From Planctomycetota bacterium (GTDB lineage: Bacteria; Planctomycetota; B129-G9): a stretch of DNA of 5,193 nt. Of this stretch, positions 1-5,193 are shown piece after piece (the first letter of the stretch is position 1; each line of letters starts with the position of its first letter). The DNA is taken from positions 1 to 5,193 of the forward strand of contig JAUWEX010000116.1 in assembly GCA_030607235.1 (NCBI GenBank). The letters are read 5' to 3'. The notes under the pieces were generated by a model. That model was not told where the DNA came from. It made no database searches and worked only from the letters and a program-made list of their open reading frames with translations. Made by a program: the position numbers and the translations under genes.

Positions 1-1
1 G

Positions 2-682
2 GGACTGGTGGTCAGCGGCGGGCACACGCACCTTTACTTCTGCCGCGATCATTTTCGTCGCGAACTGCTCGGTGGCACACAGGACGATGCCGCGGGCGAG
101 GCCTACGACAAGGTCGCCTGCATCCTCGGCCTCGGCTACCCCGGCGGCAAACCCATCGACGACCTCGCACGGCAGGGCAACCCCAAGGCGGTGCATTTCA
201 AACGAACTTTTCTTGACCGCGAGGAACTGGAATTCAGTTTCAGCGGCATCAAGACCGGCGTGCTCTACCATGTCCGCGGCCAGAACGCGGGCCGCCGCCG
301 CAAGTCCAGCCGCCGCACCCGCGCCGCCGAATCCCGTCCCGTTGCCGACAAGGCCGATATCGCCGCGTCTTTTCAGGAGGCGGTGGTCGACGTGTTGGTG
401 GGCAAGACCCTTCAGGCCGCGCACCGGAACGGGGTGGAGTCGGTGATCGTCGCGGGTGGAGTCGCGGCTAATTCGCGCCTGCGCGAGGTAATGCGCGAAC
501 GTTGCGCCGCAGAGGGCCTGGAGGCGTTTTTCCCGGAACTGTCCCTCTGCACCGACAATGCCGCTATGGTTGCCGGGCTGGGGTGCCACTACGCGCGCCG
601 CGGCAAGACGGCTTCGCTGAGCGTGGACGCCACCGCGCGTGCGGGGAAGCCCCGCTGCCCAGGCAACGCCTGGAGGCAATAG
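2..682 (+). CDS. tsaD: tRNA N6-adenosine threonylcarbamoyltransferase TsaD, 5'-truncated by the window edge
   Basis: TsaD transfers the threonylcarbamoyl group from threonylcarbamoyl-AMP to A37 of tRNAs that read ANN codons, working in the cytoplasm with TsaB and TsaE. The visible 226 residues carry the family signatures in order: VVSGGHTHL (residues 3-11), DDAAGEAYDK (28-37), YPGGKP (46-51), FSFSGIKT (78-85), ADIAASFQEAVVD (118-130), AGGVAANSRLR (151-161) and CTDNAAM (183-189). The Asp of CTDN matches the metal-ligand Asp of the family; the HxxxH metal motif lies upstream of the window. From comparison with the roughly 340-residue E. coli protein, about 130 N-terminal residues are missing. 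The link between FSGIKT and ADIAASF is about 32 residues, against about 16 in E. coli, and contains an Arg/Lys-rich run (residues 98-107, bases 293-322). The C-terminal tail after LSVDA does not resemble E. coli. The gene converges on the channel gene. The family assignment is secure. Confidence 0.97.
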   Translation, partial: GLVVSGGHTHLYFCRDHFRRELLGGTQDDAAGEAYDKVACILGLGYPGGKPIDDLARQGNPKAVHFKRTFLDREELEFSFSGIKTGVLYHVRGQNAGRRRKSSRRTRAAESRPVADKADIAASFQEAVVDVLVGKTLQAAHRNGVESVIVAGGVAANSRLREVMRERCAAEGLEAFFPELSLCTDNAAMVAGLGCHYARRGKTASLSVDATARAGKPRCPGNAWRQ

Positions 683-717
683 GGGAGTAGCCACCTATTC
701 CAAGACCCGCTTCGCTG

Positions 718-834
718 CTTTTCGCCCTTCGGCGAAAAGGGCGCTTGCTCCCGCCCATTGGCAAAAAGTGAAGCGACTGCGCTTTTTCACCGTAAGGCGA
801 AAAACAGGGAGCGGATTTCGGAGTAGGTGAAAAA
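718..834. repeat. Cluster of overlapping inverted repeats in the convergent spacer; possible dispersed palindromic element
   Basis: The spacer between tsaD and the channel gene is 180 bases long and most of it can fold. A perfect 9-bp stem with a CTTC loop occupies 718-739, with arms CTTTTCGCC and GGCGAAAAG. An alternative 7-bp stem, CGCCCTT (723-729) with AAGGGCG (737-743), competes with it. A 5-bp hairpin AAGCG-ACTG-CGCTT lies at 771-784 and is followed by TTT. TTTTTCACC (783-791) can pair with GGCGAAAAA (796-804) across a GTAA loop with one mismatch, or perfectly with GGTGAAAAA (826-834). GCTCCC (747-752) and GGGAGC (807-812) enclose the inner structures. The motif GGCGAAAA occurs at 731-738 and again at 796-803. 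Some of these hairpins could end transcription from both sides, but none has a long T tract directly after a strong stem. Whether copies occur elsewhere in the genome cannot be seen here. Neither strand has a convincing gene in 683-862. Confidence 0.5.
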
Positions 835-862
835 TCGTTTTCCTGCGGACGTTGTCCGTTGC

Positions 863-1996
863 TTATTGCTGCCTGTCCTGCGTGAGTTTTTCGGCATAGA
901 TCGTCTGGGAGGGGTAGGCGAGGGCGATTGTGTCGTTCTTGGCGAATTCCTCCAGAATTCCCTCGCATATCTTGCTGGTGGTTTCGCGTCGCATCCGCAC
1001 CGGCGTCAGATAGCGCAACGTCAGCGCAATTCCGTGAGCCTCGATGTTGGTGTAGGTAATGGGGCTGAAGTGCTGGTAACTGATGGCGTATTCGCGCTGC
1101 ATCCGGCTGATCTGCCGCCGCACCTCGTTTTCGATCTTTTCGGCCTCCTCCTGAGCCTGCCGCAGGATGATTTCCTTGGCCGTGTGCATATCCGAATTGA
1201 AGGTGATTACCGTTTTTAGTTCGTTCCAGATAAACGGGAATCCCTTGGTGTAGTTGGAGACCTTGCCGCGAAAAACGGCGCTGTTGGGCATATGTACGAT
1301 GCGGCCGGTGCTCTGGTCGGCCTCGACCCAGTTGCCGACCTCGAGGAGGTGGGTCTGGAAGAGGCGTATATCGATCACGTCGCCGATGGTGCCGTTGATT
1401 TCGATGCGGTCGCCGATGTCGTAGGGTTTTTTGAGCGCGATCAGCATCCAGCCCACCACGCACAGGATGACCTCTTGCAGCGACAGCGCAATACCGGCGG
1501 CGACGAGGCCGAAAAACGCGCCGAGGCCCTCAAGGCTGCTGGCCCAGATGATTACGAGCGCGGTGATGAAGATCAGCGAACTGGCTACCATGATCGCGCG
1601 CCGGGTCTTGTGCTTGATCATCAGGTTGACAGGTGCGCGCTGGATCGCGTTGCGCAGGACATGCGCTGTGCCGAAGATCAGCAGTATCGCCAGCAGCGTC
1701 CATACCAAATTGTTGGTCAGGTCTTCGGATGTCAGCAGGGCGACGCGGATGCGCGCCCCGACGATCATGAGGATCACGCCGAGTATCGCCAGCGACGGCG
1801 AGGCCCAGAGCAGGATGGTGCGGAATTTTTTGGTGTGGGGTTTTTCGGGCAGGCGTGATTTGCGCTTGAGCATCATGGCGTAGGCTGCGGCGCCGACCAT
1901 ACCCAGGACAAGCGCCCCCAGACCGATCCACATGGCCATAGGCGGGAACCACTCCGGCAGGCTGTCGCTGAACGCAAATGCCGTATCTCCGATCAT
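863..1996 (-). CDS. MscS-family mechanosensitive ion channel
   Basis: This is an inner-membrane channel protein of 377 residues. Members of the family open under membrane tension and release solutes during osmotic downshock. Hydrophobic segments are seen at about residues 19-41, 60-80, 97-114 and 135-153, followed by a Gly/Ala-rich pore-lining helix at about 157-188 (GLVAAGIALSLQEVIL). The MscS beta-domain signature follows: PYDIGDRIEI (191-200), GTIGDVIDI (202-210), then GRIVHMPNS (231-239) and VSNYTKG (246-252). The segment GNWVEADQSTGRIV places an extra loop before the PN motif, as in several non-E. coli-type members. The C-terminal cytoplasmic part (253-377) has charged helices. The frame is open up to an ATG at 2089, but the start at 1996 is preferred because it has a good ribosome binding site and because the promoter overlaps the 2089 codon; an ATG at 2014 lies only 18 bases upstream. 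The gene is divergent from the exported-protein gene. The physiological role is inferred from family; the subtype is not resolved. Confidence 0.93.
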   Translation of the reverse strand: MIGDTAFAFSDSLPEWFPPMAMWIGLGALVLGMVGAAAYAMMLKRKSRLPEKPHTKKFRTILLWASPSLAILGVILMIVGARIRVALLTSEDLTNNLVWTLLAILLIFGTAHVLRNAIQRAPVNLMIKHKTRRAIMVASSLIFITALVIIWASSLEGLGAFFGLVAAGIALSLQEVILCVVGWMLIALKKPYDIGDRIEINGTIGDVIDIRLFQTHLLEVGNWVEADQSTGRIVHMPNSAVFRGKVSNYTKGFPFIWNELKTVITFNSDMHTAKEIILRQAQEEAEKIENEVRRQISRMQREYAISYQHFSPITYTNIEAHGIALTLRYLTPVRMRRETTSKICEGILEEFAKNDTIALAYPSQTIYAEKLTQDRQQ

Positions 1997-2001
1997 GGTC
2001 G

Positions 2002-2009
2002 CTCCCCCT
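2002..2009 (-). promoter_or_regulatory. Ribosome binding site of the MscS-family channel gene
   Basis: On the minus strand AGGGGGAG lies five bases before the ATG at 1996-1994. It decides the start, because it gives this ATG a purine-rich Shine-Dalgarno sequence, and because it falls inside the coding frame if the ATG at 2014 or 2089 is used instead. Confidence 0.75.
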
Positions 2010-2074
2010 CTCATATGATCGCGTTTGTGCGCAAGACTCCGCTGGCTCGGGTCAAAAAGCGGACATTCGCGTCT

Positions 2075-2102
2075 ATCATAAATCCGCACCCGGCAAAGTC
2101 AA
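2075..2102 (-). promoter_or_regulatory. Sigma70-type promoter for the MscS-family channel gene
   Basis: On the minus strand a -35 box TTGACT (2102-2097, five of six consensus bases) and a -10 box TATGAT (2080-2075, five of six) are separated by 16 bases. An A/T-rich stretch just upstream of the -35 box (about 2103-2118) resembles an UP element. Transcription would begin near 2068, giving a leader of about 70 bases before the chosen ATG. The promoter is recognised by sequence match only. Confidence 0.65.
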
Positions 2103-2183
2103 CAAATCTTATTTTAAGTGCAGGGTGTGGGCGCGGGCTTGGCGGGAAACATGTGTGTTATCCGTTATTTTTCCACAAAATCC

Positions 2184-2211
2184 TTGCCCGTGTCGCGATG
2201 GAAGGTAGAAT
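2184..2211 (+). promoter_or_regulatory. Candidate sigma70-type promoter for the exported-protein gene at 2267
   Basis: A -35-like TTGCCC (2184-2189, four of six consensus bases) and a -10 box TAGAAT (2206-2211, five of six) are 16 bases apart. The start of transcription would be near 2218, leaving a leader of about 49 bases. That leader holds a small hairpin (TCCCG 2221-2225 with CGGGA 2232-2236) and a run of six T (2248-2253). The spacing is right but the -35 box is weak, so this is a moderate call. It sits back to back with the channel promoter, about 80 bases away. Confidence 0.45.
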
Positions 2212-2255
2212 ACAACAATGTCCCGGTTATTCGGGAGGACGGAATACTTTTTTAT

Positions 2256-2262
2256 GGGAGAG
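2256..2262 (+). promoter_or_regulatory. Ribosome binding site of the exported-protein gene at 2267
   Basis: GGGAGAG lies four bases before the ATG at 2267 (its GGGAG core is six bases away). It supports this start over in-frame upstream starts in a frame that is open from 2015, and a signal peptide begins exactly at the chosen ATG. Confidence 0.7.
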
Positions 2263-2266
2263 ACAA

Positions 2267-4252
2267 ATGAACAGGAAACAACTAACGCTGGCGGTCGTGT
2301 GTCTGCTGGTGCTCGGCGTCGGCACGGTACGGGCGGGGGCGGCCGTAAAGGACTTCGCCTCTTACGTGCCCAAAGACACGATGATTTATGTGGAGATCGA
2401 CAACGATCCCGTCAAGATCAAGGCCATGAAGAAGTCGGTGGCCAGCCGACTGAACAATGATCCCCGCTGCGTCAAACTGCTCGAAGAGGCGCTGGAACAG
2501 TACGACGTTATAATGTCCGGGATGGGCTGCTCGCTCAAAGAGGCAGGTATCTCGGCCAAGGATATCGTCAATCTTGAGGAAGGCGGCATTGCGCTGGCCT
2601 TCTGGGTGGCGACGAAAACGATGCCCAGCGGCGCGCAAAGCCCGTATCCGTTCCCGCAGGCCGCCATCCTGTTCGACCTCTCCACGCCCGCCTCAAAGAC
2701 GGCATGGGAAAAGACCAACGCGCTTCTGGATGGCTTCGTCAAGAAAGGGACGTTCACCCCGAGCGAACAGACCATAGAGGGCCTCAAGGCCAGAGTTCTG
2801 GCGCTGAAAGACGCGCATACCGAGGAGATGGTCAAGCCTACGCTGCTCCAGAAGGGCGACGTCGGCATACTGGCGCTGACGCCGGACGTGATGAAGTCCA
2901 TCCTTGTCTGCATGAACAACGGCGGCAAGGGCAGCCTCGCCAAAGTGGAGAACTACTCCAAGACCATCGGCAAGATTTCCGACAAGCGCTTGACAACGGC
3001 CTTTTTCAACATTGAACTTTTCACCAATATGATGGTGTCGATGGCAGGGGAGCATATCCCCGAAGAAGCCCACCAGATAATGTTCAACGTTTTGAAGATT
3101 GACAACATTCGCAGCATCGGCTTCGGCTCCTGGGCCGACTCGACCGGCTCGCACATCGATGCGTTCATGTACTGCCCGGGCATGCAAAGCCCGCTTTTGC
3201 AGCCCTTCACCAGCACGACCGAGAAATTCGCGCTGGTCGAAGGCGTCAGCAAATACGCCACGGGCTTCGTGGCGATGAGCATAGACCCCGTCGCCAGTTA
3301 CAAGATGCTGCAAAACGTAGTCAAGCAAAGCGTCGGCGAGGAAATGTTCAAAGCGCTCATGGACCAACTCGCCGAGCAGGAAAAACAGATGGGCTTCAGC
3401 ATCGAAAACGATCTGATAGCCGGACTGGGCAACGAGGTGCTCTTCAGCATGCCTTCGCTTTCGATCGACGTGGCTGTTCCGGCGTTCGTTATGGCGGTCG
3501 AGGTCAAGGACCGCGCCAAAATCGAAAAAGTCCTCAACATCGCCATCGCCGGAATCAACTCGCTGATAGAACAGCACAATACTACCGGCATGAATCTCAA
3601 AATCAAATTCGCCGAGAAAAAAATCGGCAAAGACACCATCTACTACAACGTCATCGGCGGCGCGTACTGCTTTAAGGGCAAGTACCTCATTGTAGGCAGC
3701 AGCGCCGACAGGATCGAGCAGTTCATCGACAGCATGAACGGCGATAATCCCAGTATTACTGACAAGGCGGAATACAAAAAAGCCATGCGCGTTCTCGGTG
3801 GCAAAAACAACATGTTCGGCTACATGAACATGGAGCACCTTTATCGCCTGATGGGCCTGATGCATTATTTGCAGGGCTTCGTCGAGAAAATGAAAGAAAA
3901 CGACAAGCGCCCCGAAATGATGCAACCGGGAGCGTGGCCCGAAGAAGGCGACGAGGAATGGGATGAAGCGTGGCCCGAAGAAGGCGACGAGGAATGGGAC
4001 GAGGAGGATATGCCCGAAGAGCCTGGCGAGCCAGAAGCGCCCGCACAGCCGAGCAACCCGGCAGGTGCCGACGACGGCGATTCCAAAGACGAACCAGAGC
4101 CGCACCCGGGAGATGCGATCGAAAAGGCAGTGGCCAGGCTCGGCGAGATCAACCAGGACGTTATGGCGATCACGGCCGAGTACATGAAGGCCTGTTTCTT
4201 CGTGCTAAGGCCCGAGAAAGACGGCCTGCGTTTGCAGACGTATATCCCGTAG
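2267..4252 (+). CDS. Exported DUF3352-like protein with two modules and an acidic tandem-repeat insert
   Basis: The function is unknown. The 661-residue product starts with a signal peptide: NRKQ basic start, hydrophobic core at about 6-19 and a likely cleavage site after VRA (residue 23), so it should leave the cytoplasm. No lipobox or later membrane span is evident. Two diverged copies of one alpha/beta module can be aligned by eye. Copy A (about 31-305) has VPKDTMIYVEID, then AGISAKDIVNLEEGGIALAF, AAILFDLS, GDVGILALTPDVMKSIL, TAFFNIELF and a final strand SIGFGSW. Copy B (about 325-661) has ATGFVAMSID, MGFSIENDLIAGLGNEVLFSM, PAFVMAVEV, GKYLIVGSSADRIEQFI, MFGYMNMEHLY and ACFFVL. In copy B an acidic Pro/Trp-rich stretch (about 555-615) is inserted before the last helix and strand. 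This pattern resembles the DUF3352 family; that assignment is from memory of the family's look and has not been searched. No catalytic motif is seen. The next gene is a shorter-looking paralogue in the same direction. Confidence 0.88.
   Translation: MNRKQLTLAVVCLLVLGVGTVRAGAAVKDFASYVPKDTMIYVEIDNDPVKIKAMKKSVASRLNNDPRCVKLLEEALEQYDVIMSGMGCSLKEAGISAKDIVNLEEGGIALAFWVATKTMPSGAQSPYPFPQAAILFDLSTPASKTAWEKTNALLDGFVKKGTFTPSEQTIEGLKARVLALKDAHTEEMVKPTLLQKGDVGILALTPDVMKSILVCMNNGGKGSLAKVENYSKTIGKISDKRLTTAFFNIELFTNMMVSMAGEHIPEEAHQIMFNVLKIDNIRSIGFGSWADSTGSHIDAFMYCPGMQSPLLQPFTSTTEKFALVEGVSKYATGFVAMSIDPVASYKMLQNVVKQSVGEEMFKALMDQLAEQEKQMGFSIENDLIAGLGNEVLFSMPSLSIDVAVPAFVMAVEVKDRAKIEKVLNIAIAGINSLIEQHNTTGMNLKIKFAEKKIGKDTIYYNVIGGAYCFKGKYLIVGSSADRIEQFIDSMNGDNPSITDKAEYKKAMRVLGGKNNMFGYMNMEHLYRLMGLMHYLQGFVEKMKENDKRPEMMQPGAWPEEGDEEWDEAWPEEGDEEWDEEDMPEEPGEPEAPAQPSNPAGADDGDSKDEPEPHPGDAIEKAVARLGEINQDVMAITAEYMKACFFVLRPEKDGLRLQTYIP
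3932..4003 (+). repeat. Two tandem copies of a 36-bp repeat coding an acidic 12-residue unit
   Basis: Units at 3932-3967 and 3968-4003 differ at only two of 36 bases, both silent third-position changes (GAT/GAC and GAA/GAG). Each encodes AWPEEGDEEWDE, residues 556-567 and 568-579 of the exported protein. A degenerate continuation, MPEEPGEPE, follows, and then a Pro/Asp/Glu-rich stretch to about residue 615. The near identity indicates a recent in-frame duplication. The length is a multiple of three, so copy-number changes would keep the frame. Confidence 0.92.
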
Positions 4253-4264
4253 CCTTCGTGTGTT

Positions 4265-4290
4265 CCGCAGGACCGATACCATGCGGTTTT
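4265..4290 (+). terminator. Probable intrinsic terminator after the first exported-protein gene
   Basis: Thirteen bases past the stop codon, CCGCA (4265-4269) pairs with TGCGG (4282-4286). The stem continues as GG (4270-4271) with CC (4279-4280) around one bulged A, leaving a seven-base loop, and TTTT (4287-4290) follows directly. The stem is modest and the T tract short, so termination may be partial. If it works, it separates transcription of the two exported-protein genes to some degree. Confidence 0.45.
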
Positions 4291-4321
4291 ACCGACTATC
4301 ACAACGGGGCGCGTTCTCGAG

Positions 4322-4337
4322 CGAGGATGCGTCCTCG
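4322..4337 (+). other. Perfect hairpin upstream of the second exported-protein gene
   Basis: CGAGGA (4322-4327) and TCCTCG (4332-4337) form a perfect 6-bp stem around TGCG, 20 bases before the Shine-Dalgarno sequence of the next gene. There is no T tract after it beyond TGTTT. It could shape the leader or protect the 5' end of a processed transcript, but no known regulatory class is recognised. Confidence 0.35.
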
Positions 4338-4357
4338 TGTTTCGGCGATAATATCTC

Positions 4358-4363
4358 AGGAGA
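4358..4363 (+). promoter_or_regulatory. Ribosome binding site of the second exported-protein gene
   Basis: AGGAGA lies six bases before the ATG at 4370, a strong and well-spaced Shine-Dalgarno sequence. It fixes the start of a gene whose end lies outside the window. Confidence 0.85.
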
Positions 4364-4369
4364 AAACTC

Positions 4370-5193
4370 ATGCACAAGACACGCATAATTATCTGCGCGC
4401 TCGCGATAGCGGTGGCGCTGGGCGTTGGTGCGCGCGCGGCGCAATTCAGCGACTACCTTCCCGCCGATTCGCTGCTGTACCTTTCGTGGGACCTGACCGG
4501 CCAGACCCTCAAAGACTACGAACAATCCCAACTGTTCAAGATGATCGAAGATTCCGAATTCCAGAAACTCTTCGAAGACAGTCCCAAAAAGTCGATTGAC
4601 AATATGGGGCTTAGCGACGAGGAAGTGCGCAGACTGATGCGCGGTCGCATGGCCTTTGCAATCACAGAACTCGAAGCCCCCAAAGAACAGGGCGATGAGC
4701 CTACACCGCATCTCGCGCTCTTCATCGACACCATCGATCCCGCGATCAAGGCGATCACGATCAAAATGCAAGCGATGCTGGAAAAAAAGCGCGTCGAGAA
4801 AAAACTGCCGGCCAAGAGCAAGACCTGGAATGGCGTAAAAATCAGGATCTACCACGATCCCGACCTGGAAATCCAAGACCACATATTGTTCTCGTATAAA
4901 AACAACTTCGTCATTGTCAGCACACCCAAAGCCGCACGGAGCATTATCGACGCAATGGTCAAAGGCCAACCCAAAGCGCTGACCGGCAAGACCAACTTCG
5001 TCGCCGCCCAAAAGAAGGCCGCCGAAAAGTCGATCCTGTGGGGATATTTCGCCGTCGACGTTTTCAAAAAAACCATGCCCATTGACGAGATGCTCGAAGA
5101 GGATCCCGGTTCGGCCATGATTGCACGGTTCCTCGGCGTCAATGACATCCACACGGTGGCGTTTTCGGTTGCCAGCAACTCCGACCGACTTGC
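4370..5193 (+). CDS. Exported DUF3352-like protein, paralogue of the preceding gene, 3'-truncated by the window edge
   Basis: The function is unknown. The frame stays open from the ATG to the window end, giving 274 residues with no stop seen. A signal peptide is clear: HKTR basic start, hydrophobic core at about 6-19 and likely cleavage after ARA (residue 23). The mature protein starts with QFSDYLPADSLLYLSWDL (25-42), matching DFASYVPKDTMIYVEID of the upstream neighbour. The remaining segments follow the same order as in that protein's modules: MGLSDEEVRRLMRGRMAFAI (79-98), HLALFID (114-120), NGVKIRIYHDPD (154-165), FVIVSTPKAARSIIDAM (180-196), ILWGYFAVDVFKKTM (222-236) and HTVAFSVASN (261-270). 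One whole module is therefore visible, and a second could follow beyond the window. Lys is frequent (for example 139-151). The gene lies 117 bases after its paralogue on the same strand, across a possible terminator. No enzymatic motif is recognised, and a DUF3352-type identity is inferred. Confidence 0.88.
   Translation, partial: MHKTRIIICALAIAVALGVGARAAQFSDYLPADSLLYLSWDLTGQTLKDYEQSQLFKMIEDSEFQKLFEDSPKKSIDNMGLSDEEVRRLMRGRMAFAITELEAPKEQGDEPTPHLALFIDTIDPAIKAITIKMQAMLEKKRVEKKLPAKSKTWNGVKIRIYHDPDLEIQDHILFSYKNNFVIVSTPKAARSIIDAMVKGQPKALTGKTNFVAAQKKAAEKSILWGYFAVDVFKKTMPIDEMLEEDPGSAMIARFLGVNDIHTVAFSVASNSDRL

Noticed and set aside
639..830. Short plus-strand open frame across the tsaD end and the palindromic spacer.
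   Set aside because: It overlaps tsaD in another frame, its coding potential comes from the inverted repeats, and it has no proper ribosome binding site.
846..858. Small hairpin (CGGAC/GTCCG) just past the channel stop codon as its terminator.
   Set aside because: The stem has only five pairs and the nearest T run on the minus strand is more than ten bases away, too far for an intrinsic terminator.
2015..2266. In-frame 84-codon extension upstream of the first exported-protein gene.
   Set aside because: It lacks a ribosome binding site, crosses both candidate promoters, and would bury a clear signal peptide that begins at the ATG at 2267.
2693..4105. Long minus-strand open frame (470 codons) opposite the first exported-protein gene.
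   Set aside because: It is antisense to a gene with a signal peptide and coherent modules. Its translation is rich in His, Val and Phe as expected from the reversed codons, and it has no recognisable domain.
4347..4352. GATAAT as the -10 box of a promoter for the second exported-protein gene.
   Set aside because: No -35-like sequence lies 15-19 bases upstream, and transcription would start within the Shine-Dalgarno sequence.
4289..5152. Minus-strand open frame (287 codons) opposite the second exported-protein gene.
   Set aside because: It is a shadow of the plus-strand gene, which has a Shine-Dalgarno sequence, a signal peptide and clear similarity to its neighbour.
1..5193. Possible defence system, mobile element, CRISPR array or structured RNA gene.
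   Set aside because: No transposase, integrase, nuclease, repeat-spacer array, tRNA or riboswitch pattern was seen on either strand.

Overview
The window reads as ordinary bacterial chromosome: one housekeeping gene, one membrane channel gene and two adjacent genes for exported proteins of unknown function. Base composition is moderately GC-rich throughout, and the three gene starts inside the window all have Shine-Dalgarno sequences. The form of the TsaD protein and the tandem large exported proteins of the DUF3352-like type would fit Planctomycetota or a similar deep-branching lineage, possibly a metagenome-assembled genome. That placement is an inference from style and is not proven by any marker here.

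Layout. Bases 2-682 (+) are the 3' two-thirds of tsaD, the tRNA t6A threonylcarbamoyltransferase; its 5' end lies outside the window. Bases 683-862 form a convergent intergenic spacer that holds a cluster of overlapping inverted repeats (718-834) resembling a dispersed palindromic element. Bases 863-1996 (-) encode an MscS-family mechanosensitive channel of 377 residues. Its promoter (2075-2102) and ribosome binding site can both be seen, and they rule out the longer reading frame. The divergent spacer 1997-2266 also holds a candidate promoter for the next gene. Bases 2267-4252 (+) encode a 661-residue exported protein with a signal peptide, two diverged copies of one alpha/beta module and an acidic, tryptophan-containing tandem repeat. 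After a probable intrinsic terminator (4265-4290), bases 4370-5193 (+) begin a second exported protein that carries the same module once in the part visible and runs off the window.

How the genes relate. tsaD and the channel are convergent and need not be functionally linked. The two exported proteins are paralogues by signal peptide, N-terminal motif and order of conserved segments, and they probably arose by tandem duplication. No defence system, mobile element, CRISPR array or RNA gene is visible. The least ordinary items are the repeated module (three copies over two genes), the nearly identical 36-bp repeat inserted in one module, and the palindromic spacer.
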